Below are positions 49,215 to 56,632 of a DNA stretch of 64,000 bases, piece after piece. The DNA is from an uncultured Collinsella sp. (GTDB lineage Bacteria > Actinomycetota > Coriobacteriia > Coriobacteriales > Coriobacteriaceae), in contig UQPF01000002.1 of assembly GCA_900542905.1 (NCBI GenBank), forward strand, positions 124,001 through 188,000. Direction: 5' to 3'. The position numbers and the translations under genes are program-made. Under the pieces are notes generated by a model. The model did no database searches, had not been told where the DNA came from, and was given only the letters and a program-made list of their open reading frames with translations. The stretch's first letter is position 1, and every line of letters starts with the position of its first letter.

Positions 49215-51896
49215 ATGCAAAAGGAATACCTGTCCGCCGCGGCGGAGGTGCTCAGCGACCAAGGTGTCGATGAGAACCTCGGCCTGAGCAACGACGAGGC
49301 GTCTTCGCGCCTCGCCAAGACAGGCCCTAACAAGCTCGAGGAAGCCGAGAAGACGCCGCTGTGGAAGCGTTTCTTTGAGCAGATGGCCGACCCCATGGTC
49401 ATCATGCTGATCGTTGCCGCCGTCATCAGTGCGCTCACGGGCATGGTCAAGGGCGAGCCCGACTTTGCCGATGTTGCCATCATCATGTTCGTCGTTATCG
49501 TCAACTCGGTGCTGGGCGTGGTCCAGGAAGCCAAGAGCGAGGAGGCCCTCGAGGCCCTGCAGGAGATGAGTGCGGCGCAGTCCAAGGTGCTGCGCGACGG
49601 CAAGCTCGTGCACCTGCCGAGCGCCGAGCTCGTGCCCGGCGACGTGATCATGCTCGAGGCGGGCGACTCCGTCCCGGCCGACTGCCGCGTGCTCGAGAGC
49701 GCCACGATGAAGATCGAAGAGGCCGCGCTCACCGGCGAGTCCGTGCCGGTCGAGAAGCACGCCAACGTGATCGAGCTTGCCGCGGGCACCGATGACGTGC
49801 CGCTCGGCGACCGCAAGAACATGTGCTACATGGGTTCCACCGTGGTATACGGCCGTGGCCGCGCCGTCGTGGTCGGCACCGGCATGAACACCGAGATGGG
49901 TAAGATCGCCGGCGCCCTGGCCGAGGCCAAGGAGGAGCTCACGCCGTTGCAGGTGAAGCTCGCCGAGCTCAGCCGCATCCTTACCATCATGGTGATCGTC
50001 ATCTGCGTCGTGATCTTTGGCGTTGACATTCTCCGCCACGGCGTGGGCAACGTCCTTACCGACCCGACCGCCTTGCTCGATACCTTTATGGTCGCCGTCT
50101 CGCTCGCCGTTGCCGCCATCCCCGAGGGCCTGGTCGCCGTCGTGACCATCGTACTTTCGCTCGGCGTGACCAAGATGGCCAAGCGCCAGGCGATTATCCG
50201 TAAGCTTTCCGCCGTCGAGACTCTTGGCTGCACACAGACCATCTGCTCCGACAAGACCGGTACCCTCACCCAGAACAAGATGACCGTCGTCAAGCACGAG
50301 CTCGCTGCGCCCAAGGAGAAGTTCCTGGCAGGTATGGCGCTGTGCTCCGATGCTCAGTGGGACGAGGAGCTGGGCGAGGCCGTGGGCGAGCCGACCGAGT
50401 GCGCGCTCGTCAACGATGCCGGCAAGGCTGGTCTTACTGGCCTGACTGCCGAGCATCCGCGTGTGGGCGAGGCCCCGTTCGACTCGGGTCGTAAGATGAT
50501 GTCCGTGGTCGTCGAGACCCTGGACGGCGAGTATGAGCAGTACACCAAGGGCGCGCCCGACGTGGTGATCGGCCTGTGCACCCACATCTACGAGGGCGAT
50601 AAGGTCGTCCCGCTGACCGAGGAGCGTCGTGCCGAGCTCGTGGCCGCCAACAAGGCCATGGCCGACGAGGCCCTGCGCGTACTGGCGCTGGCAAGCCGCA
50701 CCTACACCGAGGTCCCGGCCGACTGCAGCCCTGCTGCGCTCGAGCGCGACCTGGTCTTCTGCGGCCTGTCCGGCATGATCGACCCGGTCCGTCCCGAGGT
50801 GGCCGACGCTATCCGCGAGGCGCACGACGCCGGTATTCGCACCGTCATGATCACGGGCGACCACATCGACACCGCCGTGGCCATCGCCAAGCAGCTGGGA
50901 ATCGTCACCGATCGCAGCCAGGCCATCACCGGTGCCGACCTCGATCGTATGAGCGACGAGGAGCTCGACGCGCGCATCGAGGACTACGGCGTTTACGCCC
51001 GCGTCCAGCCCGAGCACAAGACCCGTATCGTCGAGGCCTGGAAGTCGCGCGACCAGATCGTGGCCATGACGGGCGACGGCGTCAACGACGCCCCGTCCAT
51101 CAAGCGCGCCGACATTGGCGTTGGCATGGGCATCACCGGTACCGACGTCACCAAGAACGTTGCCGACATGGTGCTCGCCGACGATAACTTCGCCACCATC
51201 ATCGGTGCCTGCGAAGAGGGCCGCCGCATCTACGACAACATCCGCAAGGTCATCCAGTTCCTGCTTTCGGCCAACCTTGCCGAGGTGTTCTCGGTGTTCA
51301 TCGCCACGCTCATCGGCTTTACCATCTTCCAGCCGGTGCAGCTGCTGTGGGTGAACCTGGTTACCGACTGCTTCCCCGCGCTCGCGCTGGGCATGGAGGA
51401 TGCCGAGGGCGACATCATGAAGCGCAAGCCGCGCAACGCCAAGGACGGTGTCTTTGCCGGACATATGGGTCTGGACTGTGTGGTCCAGGGCCTAATCATC
51501 ACCGCGCTGGTGCTGGCGAGCTTCTTTGTGGGCGTGTACTTTGACATGGGCTACATCCACATCGCCGATATGATCGCCGGCAATGCCGACGAGGAAGGCG
51601 TGATGATGGCGTTCATCACGCTCAACATGGTCGAGATCTTCCACTGCTTTAACATGCGCAGCCGTCGCACGTCGCTGTTCACCATGAAGAAGCAGAACAA
51701 GTGGCTGTGGGCTTCCGCCGCGCTGGCGCTGGTGCTGACGGTGATCGTAACCGTGCAGCCGACGCTTGCTGAGATGTTCTTTGGCCCCGTAACGCTTGAG
51801 CTCAAGGGCGTTGTCGCTGCCCTGGGCCTTGCCTTCCTGATTATTCCGCTGATGGAGATCTACAAGGCGATCATGCGCGCGGTCGAGAAAGAGTAG
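49215..51896 (+). CDS. Calcium-transporting P-type ATPase (P2A/SERCA-like)
   Basis: An 893-residue cation pump. It has an N-terminal actuator segment with LTGESVPVEK (TGES) and M4 with AAIPEGLVAVVT. The phosphorylation site is CSDKTGTLTQNKM (Asp346) and the nucleotide-binding domain has YTKGAPDVV. The hinge motif is TGDGVNDAPSIKRADIG, and M6 has WVNLVTDCFPALALGM with the Asn-Asp pair that binds calcium in SERCA-type pumps. About ten membrane helices are predicted. It should export Ca2+ (or Mn2+) from the cell. ATG 49215 follows AGGAGGGG, which can be hidden in the leader hairpin, so translation may be switched. A 12-bp hairpin (51922-51981) follows. Confidence 0.92.
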   Translation: MQKEYLSAAAEVLSDQGVDENLGLSNDEASSRLAKTGPNKLEEAEKTPLWKRFFEQMADPMVIMLIVAAVISALTGMVKGEPDFADVAIIMFVVIVNSVLGVVQEAKSEEALEALQEMSAAQSKVLRDGKLVHLPSAELVPGDVIMLEAGDSVPADCRVLESATMKIEEAALTGESVPVEKHANVIELAAGTDDVPLGDRKNMCYMGSTVVYGRGRAVVVGTGMNTEMGKIAGALAEAKEELTPLQVKLAELSRILTIMVIVICVVIFGVDILRHGVGNVLTDPTALLDTFMVAVSLAVAAIPEGLVAVVTIVLSLGVTKMAKRQAIIRKLSAVETLGCTQTICSDKTGTLTQNKMTVVKHELAAPKEKFLAGMALCSDAQWDEELGEAVGEPTECALVNDAGKAGLTGLTAEHPRVGEAPFDSGRKMMSVVVETLDGEYEQYTKGAPDVVIGLCTHIYEGDKVVPLTEERRAELVAANKAMADEALRVLALASRTYTEVPADCSPAALERDLVFCGLSGMIDPVRPEVADAIREAHDAGIRTVMITGDHIDTAVAIAKQLGIVTDRSQAITGADLDRMSDEELDARIEDYGVYARVQPEHKTRIVEAWKSRDQIVAMTGDGVNDAPSIKRADIGVGMGITGTDVTKNVADMVLADDNFATIIGACEEGRRIYDNIRKVIQFLLSANLAEVFSVFIATLIGFTIFQPVQLLWVNLVTDCFPALALGMEDAEGDIMKRKPRNAKDGVFAGHMGLDCVVQGLIITALVLASFFVGVYFDMGYIHIADMIAGNADEEGVMMAFITLNMVEIFHCFNMRSRRTSLFTMKKQNKWLWASAALALVLTVIVTVQPTLAEMFFGPVTLELKGVVAALGLAFLIIPLMEIYKAIMRAVEKE

Positions 51897-51921
51897 ATTA
51901 ACCTGTCCGGGTCCGCCCCAC

Positions 51922-51981
51922 GCCCTTTCTCCCTCACTGGTCCTCGCGCTTCGCGCTGCGGGATCGTTCGGGAGAAAGGGC
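51922..51981 (+). terminator. Hairpin after ATPase gene
   Basis: GCCCTTTCTCCC and GGGAGAAAGGGC form a perfect 12-bp stem with an inner CGCG-CTT-CGCG hairpin. There is no T-run, so this may be the start of the next element rather than a terminator. Confidence 0.5.
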
Positions 51982-51986
51982 TTCCG

Positions 51987-52089
51987 GGGCGGGCCCTGCG
52001 CTATCCTTGCTGGCTTCTCTCCCGTGCGGATGAAAAGGGCTGAAGGAAAGACGGTGAGCGGTCGAGCAATTGCTCGACCGCTCTTTTTT
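51987..52089 (+). ncRNA. Candidate small RNA unit 1 with own terminator
   Basis: About 70 conserved bases, GGGCCCTGCGCTATCCTTGC...GATGAAAAGGGCTGAAGGAAAG, end in a perfect terminator GAGCGGTCGAGCA/TGCTCGACCGCTC with TTTTTT. A second copy follows at 52124. There is no reading frame. Confidence 0.5.
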
Positions 52090-52123
52090 GATTAAGGGAT
52101 GTGCCCTTAGGAAACCCCTCCCG

Positions 52124-52229
52124 GCGGGCGGGCCCTGCGGTATCCTTGCTGGCTTTTCTCCCGTGCGGATGAAAAGGGCTGAGGGAAAGTATGTGAGCTG
52201 GTCGGGCTTTGCCCGGCCAGCTCTTTTTT
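52124..52229 (+). ncRNA. Candidate small RNA unit 2 with own terminator
   Basis: It repeats unit 1 (GGGCCCTGCGGTATCCTTGC...GATGAAAAGGGCTGAGGGAAAG) with few changes. Its terminator is different but still paired (GAGCTGGTCGGGC/GCCCGGCCAGCTC, TTTTTT). A shorter degenerate end (GAGCATTTGCTC...CTCTTTTT) follows to 52257. Confidence 0.5.
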
Positions 52230-52292
52230 AGAGCATTTGCTCGACCGACTCTTTTTGTGAACTGGATTGTATGGGGTTGAATCGGCGACGCG

Positions 52293-52622
52293 TTAGGAGA
52301 AGCCGGGAACGTCGCTGAAGGGGATTTGAGGCATAAAGAGAACGATGACGGCCATAATTCCCCAGTAGATTTGCAGAGGTAGCGGAGCCGATATCAGGGC
52401 ATTAAAGAAGGACAAACCCTTTTTGCTTCCATATAGCTGGACCGAGCTGAGAAGAGCAATTCCAAAAGAGATGGCGCTCGGCCAGCATGCTTTGACAATG
52501 AGGCTAAGGAAATAGCATATTAATGTTATCGCTATGCACCCAATGCCCCAGAGCCACTTCTTGTTGAGGAAATACTGGATGCCCCATACACCAATTACGG
52601 GGGCAATGATGACTGCCAACAT
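52293..52622 (-). CDS. Small hydrophobic membrane protein
   Basis: A 109-residue protein, almost entirely hydrophobic, with four likely helices (AVIIAPVIGVWGIQYFL, LWGIGCIAITLICYFLSLIV, AISFGIALLSSVQLYG, IYWGIMAVIVLFMPQIPF). There is no recognised family. AGGA lies 7 nt before ATG 52622. It starts 9 nt after the secreted protein gene ends, as the last gene of a three-gene operon. By position it could be an immunity or export partner of that protein, which is a guess. The codon usage is AT-richer than the flanks. Confidence 0.65.
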   Translation of the reverse strand: MLAVIIAPVIGVWGIQYFLNKKWLWGIGCIAITLICYFLSLIVKACWPSAISFGIALLSSVQLYGSKKGLSFFNALISAPLPLQIYWGIMAVIVLFMPQIPFSDVPGFS

Positions 52623-52631
52623 AGCCGTATC

Positions 52632-53129
52632 CTAACTATTTATACAACGAATGTATTCTCCGGAGTTGGGGGGATAGACGCTGCAAGGTAGACGGTACGC
52701 GTTGCCTGCGGGTACGGGGTGTCCAAGGAGTTGCTTTGCTGCATACTCAGGCCAAGTACCTCCGGTTTTGCTTATGATCTTCTTAATCAGTCCGTCGATT
52801 ACAAGCCCCGTTACATAGCCGATGAGTTCTTTTCCAATAAAAATGGCAATTTTGACGATCCATTCTTTAGCGCCGCGTGTGGCAGTTGCTAAATCATCCA
52901 AAGACAGGGTCTGGAATCGATCGATAATTTGGACATCTCCGTTTTCATCTAGTGCGTATGTCGTCCATCCTGTGCCGGACTCATTGACAGCTTCAATGTA
53001 CTCTTCGGCAGAAGGGAACTCTACTTCAAGAGGTTGCGCCTTAGATTGCTTTGGTGAAATGGCAATTGAGCAAAGCGCAACTGCGCTTGCGATGAATGAC
53101 TTACGGCTTACGGGAACGTTGCGTAGCAT
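52632..53129 (-). CDS. Secreted two-cysteine protein with hydrophobic helix, unknown family
   Basis: A 165-residue protein with a signal peptide (MLRNVPVSRKSFIASAVALC, hydrophobic core, likely cleavage near SKA-QP at about residue 33). Mature part: an acidic region (EYIEAVNESGTGWTTYALDE), then an amphipathic/hydrophobic stretch (WIVKIAIFIGKELIGYVTGL followed by VIDGLIKKIISKTGG). A short C-terminus has only two cysteines, 15 residues apart (CSVYPPNSGEYIRC), that could form one disulfide. ATG 53129 has a perfect AGGAGG. It lies between a thioredoxin-like gene and a small membrane protein gene. The layout recalls a bacteriocin-type or surface-active secreted protein, but no family is recognised. 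Confidence 0.65.
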   Translation of the reverse strand: MLRNVPVSRKSFIASAVALCSIAISPKQSKAQPLEVEFPSAEEYIEAVNESGTGWTTYALDENGDVQIIDRFQTLSLDDLATATRGAKEWIVKIAIFIGKELIGYVTGLVIDGLIKKIISKTGGTWPEYAAKQLLGHPVPAGNAYRLPCSVYPPNSGEYIRCINS

Positions 53130-53146
53130 GTGTATCCTCCTGACAT

Positions 53147-53581
53147 TTAGCTTGACATTGCTGTGTTGTTCAGATTCAGCCTCCAATCCGTGAAACGCAT
53201 TTCAAACGAATCAAGCGTGGAAAGGTCGAACTCGGACGCTATCTTTCCTTCAGAGATGGCAAAAATTGAAGGATAAAACTCGAATGACGGCAGAAGCGCC
53301 TTAAGTGTTTCCCTATCAACTTCCTTTTGGCTCTTAGGGACAACGAGGATCTCGATGTCGTTCTTGAGACTCGGCGAAAGCGAGCGCTCTGCCGCACGGA
53401 GTTCTTCACAGGCCGGGCAGCCCTCCAGCTCAATTTGCACGATAAAAGATTCGCCTTTGCTTAATTTCGATCGAAATTCGGGCAATGAGATATTGATTGG
53501 ATCGGAATTGGTTCGTACTGACGAGAAGAGGGCGAAAAGGGACAGCGATAAGATAAGGATAAGGACGGTTTGCTTTCTCAT
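53147..53581 (-). CDS. Membrane-anchored thioredoxin-like protein
   Basis: A 144-residue protein. The N-terminal hydrophobic segment (VLILILSLSLFALFSSV) is a signal anchor. Then comes a thioredoxin fold with IVQIELEGCPACEEL, where the redox motif CPAC replaces CGPC, and a later FYPSIFAISEGKI in the place of the cis-Pro strand. It acts outside the membrane as a thiol-disulfide factor. It resembles the bacteriocin transport accessory type. The gene is first in the operon, 17 nt before the secreted two-Cys protein, its likely client. ATG 53581 follows GGAGG. Confidence 0.7.
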   Translation of the reverse strand: MRKQTVLILILSLSLFALFSSVRTNSDPINISLPEFRSKLSKGESFIVQIELEGCPACEELRAAERSLSPSLKNDIEILVVPKSQKEVDRETLKALLPSFEFYPSIFAISEGKIASEFDLSTLDSFEMRFTDWRLNLNNTAMSS

Positions 53582-53742
53582 GGGTCCTCCAAACTCTATA
53601 AAGTTAAATTAATTTATATAAAACATTAAATAAAGATTCTTTAAAATGAACGGTATCGATTTGCCGGTAAATGGTTTTGAGCGAGAGCGGTTGGATTGAA
53701 AAGTACAATGAACGCAGGGAAATAAGGAAAAAAGGAGGAGAA

Positions 53743-54231
53743 ATGAAAGATCGCGATATACATCTGCGGTTGACGACGAGTTTTCTGACAATCTTCTGTA
53801 TCGCTCTGGCGGTTCAAGCGCTATGTTGCGTGGTGTTGTTCGTTCATCTTGCGAACCTGTTGCTCATCGAGGGTATCTCTGCGGTGAGCGGCGGATTTCT
53901 GCTCTTGTTTATGGTTAGCACGCTTTGCGACGCTGCAACGTTTCTTCTGTTTACGATTCTGACGGCGAAAGTCAGGCATGAGGGTCGTCCTTTTGGTAAG
54001 TGGCAGACCAGGATTTTGGTCGCGGCTGGCCTCCTGATGTCGGTAAAAGCCGTCATCAGCATCATATGGCCGACGATTCAATTGCCATACAGCAATGTTC
54101 TTGGAACGGCTGAGCCCGTGTTTCCCGAGTTTGATTTTCAATCGCTTTCTTACGGACTCGTTTTCTTTGCGTTGGCGGGGGTCTTTGAATACGGTAGGGT
54201 ATTGCAGGAAGATGCAGACGAGATTCTCTAG
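53743..54231 (+). CDS. DUF2975 family membrane protein
   Basis: A 162-residue protein with four predicted helices (TSFLTIFCIALAVQALCCVV, AVSGGFLLLFMVSTLCDAA, ILVAAGLLMSVKAVISIIW, LSYGLVFFALAGVFEYGRVL). It ends GRVLQEDADEIL, the usual tail of DUF2975 proteins. ATG 53743 has AAAGGAGGAG. It is followed by a small HTH gene 11 nt later, the standard partner, as in Bacillus yoaS-yozG. The function is unknown; perhaps it is a membrane sensor that tethers or controls the HTH protein. Confidence 0.85.
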   Translation: MKDRDIHLRLTTSFLTIFCIALAVQALCCVVLFVHLANLLLIEGISAVSGGFLLLFMVSTLCDAATFLLFTILTAKVRHEGRPFGKWQTRILVAAGLLMSVKAVISIIWPTIQLPYSNVLGTAEPVFPEFDFQSLSYGLVFFALAGVFEYGRVLQEDADEIL

Positions 54232-54242
54232 GGGGTGGCACG

Positions 54243-54494
54243 GTGCCGATTGTTATGCGTCTTGACCGCGTGATGGCGGACCGTAAAATCTCGTCGCAGG
54301 AACTTGCCGAAATCATTGGAATATCGCCTGTTAATCTGTCTCGAATTAAAACGGGAAGACTCAAGGGGATCCGCTTTTCTACACTTCAAGCAATGTGCGA
54401 GGCGCTTCATTGCAAGCCCGGCGACATCATCGATTGGATGGATGATGACGAGTACGCCGCAGCATTTGGTAAGTCGGACGGAACAATGCGTTAA
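54243..54494 (+). CDS. Cro/C1-type helix-turn-helix regulator (YozG-like)
   Basis: An 83-residue DNA-binding protein with MRLDRVMADRKISSQELAEI, the recognition helix ISPVNLSRIKTGRLKGIRF and the end STLQAMCEALHCKPGDIIDW. This is the Xre-family layout that pairs with DUF2975 proteins. GTG 54243 is used with GGGGGTGG upstream; ATG 54255 is an in-frame alternative. It probably regulates its own operon. Confidence 0.87.
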   Translation: MPIVMRLDRVMADRKISSQELAEIIGISPVNLSRIKTGRLKGIRFSTLQAMCEALHCKPGDIIDWMDDDEYAAAFGKSDGTMR

Positions 54495-54535
54495 AATACC
54501 TGCTCAGTTGTGTGGTTTTGTGCTGGGAGGCGTTT

Positions 54536-55720
54536 GTGGCTAAGGCTAAGGCTAAGGCGAAGAAAAAGACGACGGGGGCGCGGGCTAAGCGCGATCGTCG
54601 TCGGAAGCTCGCGACCGAGGCTCCCGCATCTGCCGAGGAGCTGCTGGCAAGCGTACCGGGGCTTGACGCGCTGCAGGACGTTCCGGCGTTCGATGACCTG
54701 CCGGTCGATGCGGCTCAGCAGGCTGCATTTGACGACTTTTGCGCACAGGCCGAGGAGCCCGAGCAGATGCAGCTTGGCGCCGTGGTGCGCTTGGATCGCG
54801 GGTTTCCGCTGGTGGCTACTGCCGATGACACGTTTCGTGCCGAGCATGCCGTAGGGTTTGCCAAGTCGCGTGGCGAGGACGAGGTCTTGCTGCCCGCCGT
54901 GGGCGACCGCGTGGCGGTTCGCCGTGCTCCCGGGCACGACATGGGCGTGATCGAGTGCGTACTGCCGCGCCGTACGAGCTTTGAGCGTTGGCGCGGCCGC
55001 GCTCGCGGCGAGCGCCAGGTACTCTGCTCCAACGTGGATAGCGTGCTGATCGTGCAGGCGCTCGGCGCCGGCGAGGTGTTGCTCGACCGCGTGGCGCGCT
55101 CGCTGGTGTTGGCGCTCGATTGCGATGCCGAGCCGGTGGTGGTGCTCACCAAGGCCGACCGCTGCGAGGCCGATGAGCTCGAGCGTGATCTGGACCGTGT
55201 GAGCCGTCTGGTGGGTCCGGACGTGCGCGTGATCGTGACGTCTTCTGCCGAGGGACTCGGTCTGGACGAGGTCCGTGCCTGCGTGCCTGCCGGGAGCTGC
55301 GCCATGATTTTGGGCGAGTCGGGTGCCGGCAAGTCGACGCTGCTCAATGCGCTGCTGGGCCACGATGCGCTGGCCACTGGCGGCGTGCGCGAGCGTGATG
55401 ACCAAGGTCGCCACACCACGGTTGCGCGCGTGATGGTGGCACTGCCGGGCAACGCCGGCGTGATCGCCGATGCCCCGGGCCTGCGCAGCCTGCCGCTCGT
55501 GGGACATGAGCGGGGCCTGGCGCGTGCCTTCCCCGAGGTCGTCGAGGCGTCGCGTGCGTGCCGGTTTGGCGATTGCACGCACACTCACGAGCCGGGTTGC
55601 GCCGTTCGCGAGGCCGAAGATGCCGGACAGATCGACAGTCTGCGTCTGGAAACGTTCCAAAACCTGGCGTCATCCATGCGCGTGAGCGCTCAAATGCTCG
55701 ATCCCGATGTCCATCTGTAA
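54536..55720 (+). CDS. rsgA: Ribosome small subunit-dependent GTPase
   Basis: A 394-residue circularly permuted GTPase for late 30S subunit maturation. The basic N-terminal tail (AKAKAKAKKKTTGARAKRDR) is long. An OB-fold (about 85-160, with LGAVVRLDRGFPLV) precedes the permuted G domain: G4 LTKADRCE, then G1 GESGAGKSTLLNAL (Lys266), then G3 DAPGLRSL. The C-terminal zinc site is CRFGDCTHTHEPGC. GTG 54536 is preceded by GGGAGG with 5-nt spacing. The insert between OB-fold and tail is acidic (about 25-80) and longer than in E. coli RsgA. A terminator follows. Confidence 0.93.
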   Translation: MAKAKAKAKKKTTGARAKRDRRRKLATEAPASAEELLASVPGLDALQDVPAFDDLPVDAAQQAAFDDFCAQAEEPEQMQLGAVVRLDRGFPLVATADDTFRAEHAVGFAKSRGEDEVLLPAVGDRVAVRRAPGHDMGVIECVLPRRTSFERWRGRARGERQVLCSNVDSVLIVQALGAGEVLLDRVARSLVLALDCDAEPVVVLTKADRCEADELERDLDRVSRLVGPDVRVIVTSSAEGLGLDEVRACVPAGSCAMILGESGAGKSTLLNALLGHDALATGGVRERDDQGRHTTVARVMVALPGNAGVIADAPGLRSLPLVGHERGLARAFPEVVEASRACRFGDCTHTHEPGCAVREAEDAGQIDSLRLETFQNLASSMRVSAQMLDPDVHL

Positions 55721-55737
55721 TTGATTTTTCCTATGAC

Positions 55738-55772
55738 AGCCGTCTCCCAACTGTTCGGGAGACGGCTTTTTT
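55738..55772 (+). terminator. Terminator after rsgA
   Basis: AGCCGTCTCCC with GGGAGACGGCT, loop AACTGTTC, followed by TTTTTT. Confidence 0.88.
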
Positions 55773-55810
55773 GCTGCGGAAAAGCTTCGAAACATACAGT
55801 TTGCTGACGT

Positions 55811-55862
55811 GCTGACCAAAACCTTGCCACGAGCTTGACGGGCTGGTCAGCTTTTGGTCAGC
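55811..55862. repeat. Triple GGTCAGC element upstream of the pilus operon
   Basis: GCTGACCAAAA (55811-55821) is the inverse of TTTTGGTCAGC (55852-55862), with another GCTGGTCAGC in between (55842-55851). TTTGGTCAG words also occur twice at 17483-17513. It may be a regulator site for the Tad operon. Confidence 0.45.
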
Positions 55863-55972
55863 GATTGGTTTGACATCGAAAACCAAGATTGCGATTGCGC
55901 CGCTTTGCACTCTGACCGCTCAGACAATGGTGGTACGGGCATTCGCCCGGCACTGCCATGAGAGGAGCGGCC

Positions 55973-56632
55973 GTGAACAAGAGCAAGCGCATCGCCATCA
56001 GTCTGGTCGCGGGCGTGCTCGCTGCTCTGCTCTGCATGGTTTACGGCTCGTCGATCCGCTCGCAAGCCGAACAGGTCCAGGCTGAGACCTTGGCCAAGTA
56101 CGGTGGCGATCGCGTCGAGGTATGCGTTGCGGCGCGCGATATCGATGTGGGCGAGACCCTCGATGAGACCAATGTCATAACCCAGGAATGGCTGACGAGC
56201 CTGCTGCCGCGTGACGCAGCGACCGAGCTGCGCCAGGTGCGCGGCGACGTGACGACTTCGCGTATTCCCAAAAACGCCGTGATCTGCAATGTCTACACCA
56301 AGGCCGAGAGCCACAAGCTCGAGGTGCCTAAGGGCAAGGTCGCTGTTTCGGTGGCGGTCGATGCCGAGCACTCGGTCGGCGGCGCCACGGGCGTGGGCAG
56401 CTACGTGGATGTGTATGTGCAAAAAGACGGCGTAACCGATCGGCTGTGCGGCGCGTACGTGATCGATACCAGTGAGGATTCCGGTGCCACGCGCGAGGGC
56501 AAGATCGAATGGGTGACGCTGGCGGCTGACCCCGAAGACGTCAAGGAACTGCTGGGCGCCTCGGGCAAGGGAACGGTCAGCTTGACGATTCCCGCCACGG
56601 CGCGCGGCAAAAAGAGCGGAGGCGACGAGTGA
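55973..56632 (+). CDS. cpaB: Flp pilus assembly protein CpaB/RcpC
   Basis: A 219-residue protein with an N-terminal membrane segment (IAISLVAGVLAALLCMVYG). A SAF domain follows (about 50-110: VEVCVAARDIDVGETLDETN, RIPKNAVICNVYT), then the RcpC-type core (KVAVSVAVDAEHSVGGATGV, YVDVYVQ). In Tad systems it sits outside the membrane, where it is thought to bind peptidoglycan or help the secretion channel. GTG 55973 has GAGGAG at 5-nt spacing. It is the first gene of the operon, with its stop overlapping the next start (TGATG). Confidence 0.87.
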   Translation: MNKSKRIAISLVAGVLAALLCMVYGSSIRSQAEQVQAETLAKYGGDRVEVCVAARDIDVGETLDETNVITQEWLTSLLPRDAATELRQVRGDVTTSRIPKNAVICNVYTKAESHKLEVPKGKVAVSVAVDAEHSVGGATGVGSYVDVYVQKDGVTDRLCGAYVIDTSEDSGATREGKIEWVTLAADPEDVKELLGASGKGTVSLTIPATARGKKSGGDE

